From Calothrix sp. HK-06 (GTDB lineage: Bacteria > Cyanobacteriota > Cyanobacteriia > Cyanobacteriales > Nostocaceae), in assembly GCF_001904745.1 (NCBI RefSeq), contig NZ_MRCD01000010.1, positions 87,110 through 151,109 on the forward strand: DNA of 64,000 nucleotides, read 5' to 3'. Below the pieces are notes generated by a model. That model had not been told where the DNA came from and made no database searches. It saw only the letters and a list, made by a program, of their open reading frames with translations. The position numbers and the translations under genes were made by a program. Below are positions 9,360-19,408 of this stretch, in pieces. Within the stretch, counting starts at the first letter, position 1, and every line of letters starts with the position of its first letter.

Positions 9360-10778
9360 ATGACTTCCAGTCGCTATCAAAGCAGGCTTTTTAACTTTTT
9401 CTCCCGCCAGTCGCAGCGGTTCGGTGACTCGATGGGACGCACTTGGCGCACAATACGAGTTGGTGCTAATTGGTCGTTAGAAGCATTACTTTATCCTGTA
9501 TTTGCGCTAATTCAGAAAGCTGTAAATTCTGCTGATAAACAACTTCGACACGCAGAGGCGCCGCAACAGAAGCAGCTAAATTCAGATACTAATACTATTG
9601 AGGACAAGAGTACTCCTGATTGCGATACAGCAATTGTCCATATGCTGCAAATGGTAAAAAAAATACCATCACGCCCTGAAAACAGCTTAAACTCTGTAGC
9701 AGGAAAATTAGATTACGTAAAATATCATCAGCAATTAGAAATAAATGATACAGTAAAATTGTATTTGTCAACAGTGCAAGGAATTGCAACTCAATTAGGA
9801 AATAAGCATATAGTATTGGTAACAGAAGAGAATAAAGTGCTTGATATACTCACTTTAAAACAGCAGCAAATGATACAAGATAAAATAGTGGCAGAGGTAG
9901 CGGAGTATTGGCGATTATGGTATTTATCTAGCAAGCAAGTACAGTCTAACAAAAATTTATTACCGGAAATAGACCAATTACTACATAAATTAACAGGCGG
10001 CAGTATAATTCCAACTCAACACAACTTAGAACAGAATCAAGAAATTGTTACAAACTTATCTACACAATCATATATATCTGGTCTAGATACTTTTGTTGCT
10101 CACCTCGAATCGAGTATGTTGACCGTGAGGCGCCATAATCCAAATCAGAGCTTAGTAGCATCCATTGGCACGCTCGTCATAAACGCCATTAATTACTTTT
10201 TTGTCAAGTCTACAGTTAATAGTCAAGTAAATAGTCAATACGGCGAAGTTACAAATAATCAATTACATCCGTCATATAGCGCAACATTACCAAATTTAAA
10301 GCAAGTAGCAGACGAAACTGAAGATTTATGGTTGACATTTGACGATTTGTTTGGAGAAGAGCTACGGAGTGAAAATCAAGAAGTCTCAACTAATAAGCGT
10401 CTAGCAAGTAGGCAGAGCCAAAGATTATTAAATCAATCTTGTCATGATGAACAACTAGCGACGCGAAAAGTTAGTCAAATGGTTAAGAGCAGTTACATAA
10501 AGGGTAATATGACCTATAACCCCAAGAAACCTGCTGCAACTCAACAAGTAGAATCAGATATTCTAATTTTGAATCTTATAGACAGCGTTAAGATAAAACA
10601 AGCTGATCAAATACTTACTTCGGATGATAAACCTGAATTTGTGGAAATTAGAGCAACGAGCGTCAGGTACGAGAAGCATATCTTGGAAAGCATTTTGGAG
10701 TGGCTGGATAATTTGATGCTGTGGTTAGAGGATAAATTCGTAAGAATACTTAAGTTAATTCAGCAAATCTTCACGTAA
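9360..10778 (+). CDS. Conserved cyanobacterial hypothetical protein
   Basis: 472 residues from ATG 9360 (a TTG at 9309 would add 17 residues). The N-terminus is basic and aromatic (SRYQSRLFNFFSRQSQRF, then GRTWRTIRVGANWSLEALLYPVFALIQ), suggesting a membrane-touching or organelle-like targeting segment. The middle is polar and low in complexity, and the C-terminus ends in an amphipathic helix (LDNLMLWLEDKFVRILKLIQ). No catalytic motif is visible. I do not recognise a named family, and the function is unknown. Confidence 0.7.
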   Translation: MTSSRYQSRLFNFFSRQSQRFGDSMGRTWRTIRVGANWSLEALLYPVFALIQKAVNSADKQLRHAEAPQQKQLNSDTNTIEDKSTPDCDTAIVHMLQMVKKIPSRPENSLNSVAGKLDYVKYHQQLEINDTVKLYLSTVQGIATQLGNKHIVLVTEENKVLDILTLKQQQMIQDKIVAEVAEYWRLWYLSSKQVQSNKNLLPEIDQLLHKLTGGSIIPTQHNLEQNQEIVTNLSTQSYISGLDTFVAHLESSMLTVRRHNPNQSLVASIGTLVINAINYFFVKSTVNSQVNSQYGEVTNNQLHPSYSATLPNLKQVADETEDLWLTFDDLFGEELRSENQEVSTNKRLASRQSQRLLNQSCHDEQLATRKVSQMVKSSYIKGNMTYNPKKPAATQQVESDILILNLIDSVKIKQADQILTSDDKPEFVEIRATSVRYEKHILESILEWLDNLMLWLEDKFVRILKLIQQIFT

Positions 10779-11065
10779 AATTATAAGTTAAATAAATATG
10801 TAGCCAATAAATGACCTAATATTGTTTTTATATTTTTATAAACATGCCAACACAAGTGAGATATAGAGCGATGAGTTAACAAGTAACGTTTATCTATGCA
10901 AGGGGTAGAATGTATTTCAAATGCTTTTCTACTATAATTCTCAATCTACTTGCGTAATATATTGTGAATGCAGTATTATAAATAACTTTGACAATTTGAA
11001 GAGAAAAGCATTGTTCAATGTAACAATAACAATGCTTATTTCGTGTACTCTGATGAGATTGTAAC

Positions 11066-11848
11066 ATGAGTGATACTACTACCGAGACCTCGCCACCAGC
11101 TTCCAACCCACCATTGTCTCAACCGATTCCAAAACCAACCCAGCCACAGCAGTATCGAGCTATTGGCTTATTGTGGGGAAAATACACTCCTAGCGCTGAA
11201 GAAATCAATAAGGGAATATTGCTTGCACCGGACGGTACAATCATCGACGCGGTTGTTAAGGGTAAAGTCCTTGGTTTGGTGAAATCGTCAATCGTTGATT
11301 TGGAGAAAGAGCATTTGTGGGTAGTTTACCCAAAAACCCCTAAAGAAGAATCTCCCATACCTCTACACGTGCAGATAGCAGGTATTTGGGAACCAGAAAC
11401 TCTTCATCCAGAATTGGAAAAAACAGACTTGCTATACAAAGCAGATGAATTTTCGATACAAGGGGAAGTCGTTTTTCAAGAAAACCAAAAAGGCTTAATA
11501 GTAGTTAAGATACAACGGGCTGCGCTTCAACCTGATGATGTGCCAAAATACTTCAAGCTTAAACTACTGGGATATTTGCCACCCAAAGCTGCAAAAAACT
11601 TTTGGGAGTTCAAGGTCAAACGTGTGGGTACCGATTTAGTGATTCAGTCAGCCGAAAATATTGCATCACTGGCGCCTCCAGGAAGACCAGGAGGTTTTGG
11701 ACGCAAACCCTTTGATAAAAATAGAGGAGGAGGTTATCGTCGTCCACCAGATGGCGCCTCCAAGAAACCTTTTCCCAAAAAAGGCCCAGGTTCTAATGGT
11801 CCAAGTGGTCCAACACAACCACCTGTCCTTAAAAAACCACAGCCTTAG
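11066..11848 (+). CDS. Conserved hypothetical protein with proline-rich ends
   Basis: 260 residues. A Pro/Ser/Thr-rich N-tail (1-30) precedes a folded core (about 30-200: YRAIGLLWGKYTPS, then LLAPDGTIIDAVVKGKVLGL) and a Gly/Arg/Pro/Lys-rich tail (RPGGFGRKPFDKNRGGG) typical of disordered nucleic-acid-contacting tails. RNA binding is only an inference from that tail. The next gene, 53 bp on, has the same kind of Pro/Lys composition, so the two are probably co-transcribed. Confidence 0.75.
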   Translation: MSDTTTETSPPASNPPLSQPIPKPTQPQQYRAIGLLWGKYTPSAEEINKGILLAPDGTIIDAVVKGKVLGLVKSSIVDLEKEHLWVVYPKTPKEESPIPLHVQIAGIWEPETLHPELEKTDLLYKADEFSIQGEVVFQENQKGLIVVKIQRAALQPDDVPKYFKLKLLGYLPPKAAKNFWEFKVKRVGTDLVIQSAENIASLAPPGRPGGFGRKPFDKNRGGGYRRPPDGASKKPFPKKGPGSNGPSGPTQPPVLKKPQP

Positions 11849-11901
11849 AATAAAAAAAGAACGGTTAGCAGCAGTAATTGTAAGTAGCATTATCTTTCGG
11901 T

Positions 11902-12549
11902 ATGCCTAAATCAAAATCAAAATCCAATAAAGACTCCTCTCAACCAGAAACTCCTTCCGCACCGGAGCAGCAACTGTTGAGTATTAAACCTAAACGACCT
12001 CAGCAGGATGTCTTGGCTGACGCAGAAAAAACAAGTCCGCCACCAGTTGAGCAAAAATTACTAGGCATCAAACCTAAAAAGACTGAAGAAGTTGCACCAC
12101 CATCTGAAACTCAGTCGCAGTCTAGTTCTGCTCCAGAAGTTACACAAACGAACCTAAAGCGCCCTGAGTCGGCTCTAGAAAAAGAGCTTACATCCTTATA
12201 CCAGGCGCCTTCTGAGTCGGCTTCGGTGCAGAAAGAAGTTACAGAAAATCAAGAAGACAGACCGCAAAAACCAGCATTTCAAAAACCGCAGCTTAAAAAG
12301 CCACAACCACCTCCATACAAAAATTTAGAGGAAGTGACCATAAGCAGTGGAGAAACATTTATTGTTGGAGAGCAAGTAAAAGTTACAACTGCCAATTATG
12401 GCGAATACGTTGTAGCAATTAAGTTTATATATGAAGCTGCCGATGGTAGCGTTTGGGCTAGTTATTCCCATACCAACAAAGAACAAAGACACCCTTGGCG
12501 ATGGGGATGTTGTCGAGCAGATTTACTTAAAAAAGAGTTAAACGAATGA
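11902..12549 (+). CDS. Conserved hypothetical protein, disordered N-terminus
   Basis: 215 residues. Residues 1-140 are low-complexity (Ser, Gln, Pro, Lys, Glu) and contain a repeated motif LLSIKPKR and LLGIKPKK. The C-terminal 70 residues form a compact domain with VTISSGETFIVGEQVKVTT and end WRWGCCRADLLKKELNE; this part is likely the conserved one. Function unknown. It follows the preceding gene by 53 bp and converges with the DUF3769 gene, whose stop is 13 bp away. Confidence 0.7.
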   Translation: MPKSKSKSNKDSSQPETPSAPEQQLLSIKPKRPQQDVLADAEKTSPPPVEQKLLGIKPKKTEEVAPPSETQSQSSSAPEVTQTNLKRPESALEKELTSLYQAPSESASVQKEVTENQEDRPQKPAFQKPQLKKPQPPPYKNLEEVTISSGETFIVGEQVKVTTANYGEYVVAIKFIYEAADGSVWASYSHTNKEQRHPWRWGCCRADLLKKELNE

Positions 12550-12562
12550 TATAAAAAATACT

Positions 12563-15037
12563 TTATCGCTGCTCCACACCACCAACTACTGGTTTAACCT
12601 CAGTCGGATCAGAAAATGGGTCAGTACCACCAGTCCAGTTAAAGTCACTAATGCGGAAACTAATGCCTCCTAATTCTTGAACAGGATTGTAGCGTAGCGT
12701 AATACCGTAAGTACGACGACTGTACTCTAACGAATATTCGGTGCTAAGACTTTGCCCATTATCAAGGTTGATTGAGGTTTGAAGCCCAAGTCGGAATGGT
12801 CCGTAAATTTGTTGAACCACACCTAGATTTAGTACTTTGTTATCAACTGCACGGTCAAATAGAAACGGTGACAAACCGTTATTTAAACCTTGAGTATAGC
12901 TAACATTAAAGGCTGTGTAATCTAAAAAGGGTTTGGAAAAATTGCCAAATTGTCCCTGTATACCAGCGGTAGCAAGTAAAGTGCTTTGATTATTACCGCT
13001 GGTATAAAAGCTAGTCGTACCATTGAGTTCACCGTAAGCAGTTATGTAAGGTACAAGTGGGTTAGGTGTATAGCGCAAACCTTCAGTTGGTGTAGGAGGT
13101 AATGCTTTTCCTCTCCATAAAGGCAACCCACCAAAGAGTCTAGCATTGGTTTGAAATCTTCCTAAAGAAATGCGGTCATTATCGCGTCTGGCTGCCAAAA
13201 GGTCTAATCTATCTGTATTTGCATCAATTAATTGAGCGCTAGCTTGATAGGTTAAATTAATACCACTTTTGCCTAAAGGTATAACAGGTGATAGAAGTAC
13301 ACCTCCTAAACTGCTTTGCACTCGTTGAAAACCAAGCGTTCCGTTGTAGAATCTATCGCGGTAGCTGTATTCTAAGTTAAGAATATGCGGGTTTTGGGTG
13401 CCGAGTGCTTGCTGATATCGCAAATTAGCCCGAAAAGTGTCCTCAATTTTACTGAAGTCTAGAGTCTCAAATCTGGCATTTCCTTCAAAGCGACTTGTAG
13501 GACTCAAAACAGCATTAAGCTCAGATTTTAGACCAAACAGCGAAGCAAAATTATCGCTCCCAGTTATTGCCTTTTGAGCATAAAACTGTGGTGTAATTGT
13601 GAAACTAGCCGTATCAGAACTAAATGGTTCAAAGCTTCGCTCGACAAATATACCACCACGCTGTTCACCGTCATATCCAATTGATGCAATTAGTGGTGTA
13701 ACATCGCGTTCTCTACGGTCAATTACCTGCTCATTTCTAGGAATTGATAACGTTGTGCGTTGGTCAAAGACTAACCGTTGTCCTTGTGTTTTTATTCTGT
13801 CTCGCTGTGGCGCCTCTCGCGTTAAAGTCAGTTTATCGGCACGCAGTTCTAGTTCAGGTGGTGAAAACGGGTCATTTGTCAATTTGACATCACGTGCTTG
13901 CAAACCACGTGGATAAAAACTAATTTGCGCGGCTTCAAAACGTACTCGTCGTACTTGTCCACCTGTACCTGGTGCCTGAATATTAGTCGCATTAGCGGAA
14001 GTACCAACACCAATATTAATACCCCCAGGACTTCCTACACCTGTTAAGGGTTGATTTTGACGAATGCGGTCACTTAAAGGTCTGCTTTGCACTCCTAGTG
14101 ATGCACTCGTTGCTGTAGCTGGTTGTGCGAATGCAAAGTCAGTTCCAGCAGTTGGAATGAAAATTTCACCACTACCACGTTCTAATTCGCCATCATCTTG
14201 AACAAAATTATATGTAAATCGCTGTCCTCGCAGTACTTGGTCTCCGCGCGTTAGTGCCACATTACCATCACCAACCGCGATTAAATTATCTAAATTTACC
14301 TGCAAGCGGTCAGCATCAACTACTGCCCCATCAAACCTTACAACTACATTACCCTCTGCCGTTACAACTCGACGTTGTTCGTCGTACTCTTGACGGTCGG
14401 CAACTACTTCTATAACTCTTCGCGTAGTTTGGGGTGTTTGATTTGGTGTTGGAGATGGTTGTGGCGCCTGTGGAGAACCTGTTGGTGTAGATTGGTTATT
14501 TTGACGGGACTTAAATTCGATTGTTGAAGGCGAATTTTGCTGATTTTGGGCGTAAAATTCAAAGTTTACAGGTGGTTGACTTGATGGAAATGTGCTATTT
14601 GAAACATTAGTACTTAAAGTACTGTTTGATAGTGAGGGTTTTGTTAATTGTTTTACTAATGTGGATGCTTGAGGCTGTGATAAATTACGACTTTTAGCAA
14701 CAGTTTGATTAACATCTTGATTAATATCTGGCTGCATAGAATACCCAACCGTTAACCCAGACCCCAGCACTTTTGCACCTTGTGATGTAGATGGTGGTGT
14801 CAGTTCAGGTGGTAATTTTTCTGGTTGAGTTGGTTTAGCAGGGGTTTGGGCAACTAGACTTTTAGAAGCGTTCTCAGAGAGCGGGGATGAGTTTGCTTGT
14901 TTTCTTGTACTATGATTATTATTATCATTAAGGGCAATTTTAATTGGCGCCTTACGAGTACTGATATTTTGAGAATTAGTATTATCTGATAAATTTTGGA
15001 TAGCAGGTTGCTCAGGCGGCAGAACAGGATGAAGCAT
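12563..15037 (-). CDS. DUF3769 protein, LptD/OstA-like outer-membrane assembly protein
   Basis: 824 residues. The first 200 are Pro/Ser/Gln-rich linker. Residues about 208-290 read as an OstA/LptA-type beta-jellyroll (RRVIEVVADRQEYDEQRRVV, then AEGNVVVRFDGAVVDADRLQ). The rest has alternating polar and hydrophobic strands, as in a large beta-barrel (QTSINLDNGQSLSTEYSLEY near the end). This fits the cyanobacterial DUF3769 family, thought to stand in for LptD in carrying lipopolysaccharide to the outer leaflet. No clear signal peptide precedes the linker, so the true start may be further upstream or export may be atypical. Confidence 0.8.
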   Translation of the reverse strand: MLHPVLPPEQPAIQNLSDNTNSQNISTRKAPIKIALNDNNNHSTRKQANSSPLSENASKSLVAQTPAKPTQPEKLPPELTPPSTSQGAKVLGSGLTVGYSMQPDINQDVNQTVAKSRNLSQPQASTLVKQLTKPSLSNSTLSTNVSNSTFPSSQPPVNFEFYAQNQQNSPSTIEFKSRQNNQSTPTGSPQAPQPSPTPNQTPQTTRRVIEVVADRQEYDEQRRVVTAEGNVVVRFDGAVVDADRLQVNLDNLIAVGDGNVALTRGDQVLRGQRFTYNFVQDDGELERGSGEIFIPTAGTDFAFAQPATATSASLGVQSRPLSDRIRQNQPLTGVGSPGGINIGVGTSANATNIQAPGTGGQVRRVRFEAAQISFYPRGLQARDVKLTNDPFSPPELELRADKLTLTREAPQRDRIKTQGQRLVFDQRTTLSIPRNEQVIDRRERDVTPLIASIGYDGEQRGGIFVERSFEPFSSDTASFTITPQFYAQKAITGSDNFASLFGLKSELNAVLSPTSRFEGNARFETLDFSKIEDTFRANLRYQQALGTQNPHILNLEYSYRDRFYNGTLGFQRVQSSLGGVLLSPVIPLGKSGINLTYQASAQLIDANTDRLDLLAARRDNDRISLGRFQTNARLFGGLPLWRGKALPPTPTEGLRYTPNPLVPYITAYGELNGTTSFYTSGNNQSTLLATAGIQGQFGNFSKPFLDYTAFNVSYTQGLNNGLSPFLFDRAVDNKVLNLGVVQQIYGPFRLGLQTSINLDNGQSLSTEYSLEYSRRTYGITLRYNPVQELGGISFRISDFNWTGGTDPFSDPTEVKPVVGGVEQR

Positions 15038-15267
15038 ATAGCATACGTAAGCTTATAGGGAGTTAACTATAAGCCGGAAGTACGACTCAAAGTGAGCGCG
15101 TAAAATCTTCCGACATCAAAGATTTTTACATTTGCTACCGCTCATTGGCAGGCCACCTAGTTTACAAGAAGGCAGTGCCGTAGGCGGTTTACTCAACTTC
15201 AAATAACATTCGCGCTACTGGGTGCGTTATTAAGTTGATTAAATTCGTGCCACCTTACGGCAACAAT

Positions 15268-15320
15268 CACTCGCATTTTATGGTTAAACGAGACATAGCG
15301 CGTTCCATAAAATGCGGGTG
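15268..15320. terminator. Strong stem-loop downstream of psbI
   Basis: CACTCGCATTTTATGG (15268-15283) pairs with CCATAAAATGCGGGTG (15305-15320), 16 bp with one mismatch, around a 21-base loop. It sits 22 bp after the psbI stop on the minus strand. No U-run follows, so it may be a processing or stability hairpin for the short psbI mRNA rather than a classic terminator. Confidence 0.55.
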
Positions 15321-15341
15321 CTTTGATTAATTATCAAGCCA

Positions 15342-15458
15342 TTAATCGAAATCCCGACGTCCGGGGTTGCGAGAAGGGTCATTCGATAAAAATCCAAACA
15401 CGAAAAGCAGTACAAAGAAAGTAACAACAATATAAACGACGATTTTTAAAGTTACCAT
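15342..15458 (-). CDS. psbI: Photosystem II reaction centre protein I
   Basis: 38 residues read from ATG at 15458 to TAA at 15342: [20 protein letters not shown], then [18 protein letters not shown]. This is PsbI in length and pattern: one membrane helix followed by the conserved SNDPxRNP tail on the stromal side. PsbI sits beside D1 and CP43 in photosystem II and supports stability and assembly. The gene stands alone between pyrB and the DUF3769 gene, as is common in cyanobacteria, and is followed by a strong hairpin. Confidence 0.95.
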   Translation of the reverse strand: MVTLKIVVYIVVTFFVLLFVFGFLSNDPSRNPGRRDFD

Positions 15459-15565
15459 GAGAGATTCCTTGGGATATGCGGCAGTTGCTGGTTTTACCTG
15501 CGATGCAGAAAAATATAGCTTCTTTATCTTACCGAAATCTCAGCTACTTTTGTCGTCTGTTACTC

Positions 15566-15632
15566 AGAAACCCGGTTTCTCGGTTGATATTTTGTAATAA
15601 AAAGAACATTTTTACTTAGAAACCGGGTTTCT
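15566..15632. repeat. Paired AGAAACCCGGTTTCT repeat, 52-bp spacing
   Basis: AGAAACCCGGTTTCT (15566-15580) and AGAAACCGGGTTTCT (15618-15632) bracket a core containing TTGTAATAAAAAGAAC. Arm, spacing and core recur at 19174 and 47658, so this is a defined 67-bp repeat unit. It lies between pyrB and psbI. Confidence 0.85.
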
Positions 15633-15756
15633 CTGATGCGCTCCCATAGTTAGAGTTTATTTCTTGGTGATACGAAGAAAAGTTTTGCTCTAACAGGATT
15701 GATGATTGATTAAACTCATAACTATATTGACGCTTCAAGATTACAGATGTTTCCGT

Positions 15757-16770
15757 TCAAATAGCTTTACCACTACCAATTAAATAAAGTAGTGCCATGC
15801 GAACAGCAACACCGCTAGTTACTTGGGTTTGAATTAAGCTGAATTCTGGGTCGTCCATTAAGTCAGAGCTAATTTCGACACCTCGGTTGACTGGACCTGG
15901 ATGTAATACTTTTACATTTGGCTTACACCACTTGAGTTTTGAGCGTGTGATTCCAAACATTTGGTGATATTCACGCAAACTCGGTAATAAATGAGCGGTC
16001 ATACGTTCTTTTTGTAGACGCAACGTCATTACAAAGTCCGCATCGCGCAGTGCTGGTTCTAGATGCCAATGTATAAATAATTTGCGGCGCCCATCCAGTC
16101 CACTTACTTCACTGTCGTTAATATATTCAGCAAATAACTTCGGTAAAAGTGTTGAGGGTGCTGCAAGATGAACCTCGGCGCCGCTAGCAGTGAGGCTCCA
16201 AATATTCGAGCGTGCAACACGTGAGTGTAAAAGATCACCAACGATGGCAATTTTTTTATCTTTTAAAAGTTCGAGTCGAGGTTGAAGCGGGTCAATAAGG
16301 GTACAAATAGTAAATAAATCGAGTAATCCTTGAGATGGATGTTCGTGTTGACCATCACCAGCATTTAAAACACTGACACGTTCACCAAGACGATCCATTT
16401 CTAGAGCTACAGCATTTGGGACACCTGCACTAGTATGGCGAATAACCATAATGTCGCATCCCATTGCCAAATAAGTTTTTGCAGTGTCGAGAATAGTTTC
16501 TCCCTTCGTCATCGAAGAAGTAGCACTGGTAAAATTAAGCGTATCAGCAGATAAACGCTTTGCTGCTAACTCAAAACTGCTGCGAGTGCGAGTTGATGGC
16601 TCAAAAAACAAATTTGCCACAACTTGTCCCTGCAATGTTGGTACTTTCTTAGTTCTGCGTGATAAAACTTCTCGAAAGCTGGCGGCAGTTTGTAAAACTG
16701 CATCATATTCTACAGGAGTAAAATCTGCTAAAGAGAGAATGTGATGACGATTCCAGGTGCTAGTAGGCAT
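15757..16770 (-). CDS. pyrB: Aspartate carbamoyltransferase catalytic subunit
   Basis: 337 residues. It joins carbamoyl phosphate and aspartate, the committed step of pyrimidine synthesis. The carbamoyl-phosphate loop [12 protein letters not shown] is near residue 56, and [22 protein letters not shown] and [12 protein letters not shown] complete the active-site set. Length fits the cyanobacterial catalytic chain; no pyrI is present. pyrD lies at 48940-50079, not in an operon with it. mgtE is upstream on the same strand with a hairpin between them. Confidence 0.96.
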   Translation of the reverse strand: MPTSTWNRHHILSLADFTPVEYDAVLQTAASFREVLSRRTKKVPTLQGQVVANLFFEPSTRTRSSFELAAKRLSADTLNFTSATSSMTKGETILDTAKTYLAMGCDIMVIRHTSAGVPNAVALEMDRLGERVSVLNAGDGQHEHPSQGLLDLFTICTLIDPLQPRLELLKDKKIAIVGDLLHSRVARSNIWSLTASGAEVHLAAPSTLLPKLFAEYINDSEVSGLDGRRKLFIHWHLEPALRDADFVMTLRLQKERMTAHLLPSLREYHQMFGITRSKLKWCKPNVKVLHPGPVNRGVEISSDLMDDPEFSLIQTQVTSGVAVRMALLYLIGSGKAI

Positions 16771-16793
16771 AAATAGCTTTGAAGCAATATTTT

Positions 16794-16837
16794 TAGATTT
16801 TAGATTATTGGGTATTTATTCCAAAATCTAAAATCTA
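16794..16837. terminator. Inverted repeat between mgtE and pyrB
   Basis: TAGATTTTAGATT (16794-16806) pairs perfectly with AATCTAAAATCTA (16825-16837), 13 bp around an 18-base loop. It starts 10 bp past the mgtE stop on the minus strand and probably ends or attenuates that transcript. The A/T-rich stem makes it a weak terminator. Confidence 0.5.
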
Positions 16838-16847
16838 GAATCAACAC

Positions 16848-18203
16848 TTAGTGCTGTAAATGAAGAACATTCAAAGCAAACGAAATTAGCGACAAGAAAA
16901 TCATAAATCCAATTGCGTCGAGCATTGTAGTTACGAGAGGTCCACTAATTAATGCTGGGTCAAGTTTTAGTCGCTTTAAACCCATTGGTAAAAATGTGCC
17001 TAATGTTACAGCTACTAAAGTATTAATAGCCATAACCATTCCTGCAACGACTCCAACCCATCTTTCACTAGGAGATGCCCAAATCATTGATAGCAATACC
17101 ATTGTTGTGCCTAATGCGAGTGCGGTTCCTAGACCTGCCGTTAGTTCTTTTTTAAGAATCTTCAGAGTGTCTTTAGGAGTAACTTCTCCAATACCGAGTC
17201 CTCGAATTGTGACCGTTAACGCTTGAACGCCAACCGTTCCACCTGTATTAGAGAATAAAGGCATAATTACCGCTAACAGAGGTACTGATGCAATCACTGG
17301 TTGAAACGGTGCAATTGCGCTTGAGGCGCCGATATACAAACCCATAATTGCTAAAAGCCAGGGTAAGCGCTTACGAATTGTCATTAAGGGAGGCGCCAAT
17401 GCTCCATCATCACCACCACTAACACCCGCTAACTTTTGGATATCCTCAGTTGCTTCTTCTTCCAAAATATCAATCACGTCGTCAATCGTGATGATACCGA
17501 CGAGTCGTTCTTCGCGGTCAACTACTGGTATAGCGATTAAGTCATAGCGCTTCATAATTCGCGCGACTTCTTCTTGAGGAGTTTCGGTTTGAACTTTAAT
17601 AACTCTGTCGCTAGCAATTTCTCGAATCAGAACATCGGGAAAAGTGAACAATAATTGCCGCAATGACACAACTCGCACGAGTTTACGGTTGTCGTCGGTA
17701 ACGTAAGCATAGTAAATCGTTTCCTTATCTTCGTCTTGGCGCCGAATCTTGCTTAATGCTTCACCAATTGTTAACCCTTCACGCAACCAAACATACTCGG
17801 TTGTCATCACTCGTCCAGCAGTACCTTCAGCATATCCAAGTAAAGTCGCTGTTGCTTGTCTTTGCTCGGTACTAAGTTGCTGCAATAACCGCTTTACAAC
17901 CTTTGCTGGGAGTTCATCAAATAATTCCGCACGGTCGTCCGGACTCATTTCTTCAACAAGTTGTACCACCTGAGCATCATGCAAAGAATCAATAAGTTCT
18001 TCTTGCACCTCTGGAGGTAAATATTCAAAGACGTCAATTGCTTGACTTTTATTGAGCAAACGGAAAGCTATAGCACGCTGTTTTTCGGGAAGTTGCGTGA
18101 TATAGTCACCCACGTCCACAGGTTGTAAACGATTTAATTCATGCTTGAGCTGGTTCAAGTCAGCAACGTCAACTACTGAATTGCGAGCATCTTCTAAAAG
18201 CAT
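16848..18203 (-). CDS. mgtE: Magnesium transporter MgtE
   Basis: About 451 residues. The start is set at ATG 18203 because a perfect AGGAGG lies 5 bases upstream (18214-18209); the GTG at 18209 lies within that site. N-terminal superhelical domain (about 1-125, with LPEKQRAIAFRLL and MSPDDRAELFDELP), two CBS domains (about 130-255, ending DDVIDILEEEATEDIQ), then five membrane helices from about 280. MgtE is a dimeric Mg2+ channel gated by Mg2+ binding to the N and CBS domains. A structured leader lies upstream (18209-18426). Confidence 0.94.
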   Translation of the reverse strand: MLLEDARNSVVDVADLNQLKHELNRLQPVDVGDYITQLPEKQRAIAFRLLNKSQAIDVFEYLPPEVQEELIDSLHDAQVVQLVEEMSPDDRAELFDELPAKVVKRLLQQLSTEQRQATATLLGYAEGTAGRVMTTEYVWLREGLTIGEALSKIRRQDEDKETIYYAYVTDDNRKLVRVVSLRQLLFTFPDVLIREIASDRVIKVQTETPQEEVARIMKRYDLIAIPVVDREERLVGIITIDDVIDILEEEATEDIQKLAGVSGGDDGALAPPLMTIRKRLPWLLAIMGLYIGASSAIAPFQPVIASVPLLAVIMPLFSNTGGTVGVQALTVTIRGLGIGEVTPKDTLKILKKELTAGLGTALALGTTMVLLSMIWASPSERWVGVVAGMVMAINTLVAVTLGTFLPMGLKRLKLDPALISGPLVTTMLDAIGFMIFLSLISFALNVLHLQH

Positions 18204-18208
18204 ATTCA

Positions 18209-18426
18209 CCTCCTAATATCTCCCCCGCGCTGGGAGATAGTTCTCGCCAGCTTAGAGGAGGGTTGTACTGCCATCTTGCGGACTTTTGTCCATAAATCCT
18301 TAAGAAATCAACATCGATATCCAAAATTGGGCATCGCTAAGTCATAATACTAGCCCGGAATACTAAAATCCGGTAGATGCCTTTTTTATGAAGAGTAACA
18401 TTCGCGCACAACAGCGTCCTGTGCGA
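18209..18426 (-). promoter_or_regulatory. Candidate structured leader RNA of mgtE
   Basis: Read on the minus strand, the 5' region can form four helices: TTCGCACA with TGTGCGCGAA (18426-18401); GGCATC with GATGCC (18381-18330), enclosing CCGGA with TTCCGG; GGACAAAAGTCC near 18291-18280; and TATCTCCC with GGGAGATA (18239-18217). The ribosome site AGGAGG (18214-18209) is matched by CCTCCT at 18261-18256, which would hide it. I do not recognise the M-box consensus. A regulatory role is inferred from structure and position only. Confidence 0.45.
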
Positions 18427-19173
18427 ACGATACTACCCTGACATGTATTGGAGTTGAGTAAATTTTACTACTATCATTATCTATGTCAAGCAAACTGATA
18501 AATTGATGTTCAAAATGTGTAAATCAGAAGCTATAAGACTTTAGCAAGTAGTTTCACTACGAAAACCCAAAACGAATGCAAGTGAGAACACTGAATTTTA
18601 TTGAATCCTCAGCACCATCTGACAAATCGGCTTAATTAAGTATGAACTAGTACCAAATCTGAACCAAACTTTTTATTCAGCCCTTAAAATAATTTAATCG
18701 GGTTGTGGCGCGTTTAGTCTTCTCAAATTCGGTAGATTTACTACTATTCCCTTGAGGTATTGACACCGAAAACTGTAAACTCCTTTATATCAGCTAATGT
18801 ATTGTGGCGCCCGAAATTAACGCGATTTTATGCATTGACCTCTTAAATCACACGATAGCAGCTTTAGTCCAGAAGTTAAACTATTTTTACAAACTCGTCA
18901 TAAAGTGACATTTTATACAAGGAAACCCACTTATTAAAAAATAAGAGGGCTATTAAATAACCATGCAAACTTGATGATTACCAACGCGCATATTATGTAG
19001 CGTATTGGTTGGCAATGACTAAATTAATTAAGATTGGTAGATGTAGAAGCATTGTAAGTTTAGCCTTTGAAATAGTATTAATCTGGCGAATGAAAGTTCT
19101 AGCTATATTCTGATTAATATCAGATTACACATAAAAATACAGATAAATTTTATACTGAATTGTAAAGATTTCA
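18427..19173. other. Long intergenic region without a recognised gene
   Basis: About 750 bp between the mgtE leader and the repeat at 19174. No credible reading frame is seen. A stem of ACCAA...CGC with GCG...TTGGT at about 18980-19011 is the only clear hairpin. It may hold the promoter of the GH15 gene or an unrecognised small RNA. Confidence 0.4.
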
Positions 19174-19240
19174 AGAAACCGGGTTTCTTCATTTATATAT
19201 TGTAATAAAAACAACGATTGTACATAGAAACCCGGTTTCT
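19174..19240. repeat. Paired AGAAACCGGGTTTCT repeat, 52-bp spacing
   Basis: AGAAACCGGGTTTCT (19174-19188) and AGAAACCCGGTTTCT (19226-19240) around TTGTAATAAAAACAAC. Same unit as at 15566 and 47658, here about 170 bp upstream of the GH15 gene. Confidence 0.85.
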
Positions 19241-19408
19241 AAGATATCGACTCAAGAGGTAGTAACATTAGATAATAAATTTAACACTTAATTCCTGTAG
19301 TACAGACACGGCGCCTTCTTGGTGCGGAACTTGTAACATTTTGTTACATTATAAAGAACGTAATAGCTACAGGATTAAACACCTTTCTGGTTATCCCGCA
19401 TTAACTTT

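Noticed and set aside
10894..11106. Minus-strand ORF in the gap before the gene at 11066
   Set aside because: No motif or ribosome site; overlaps the start of a real gene.
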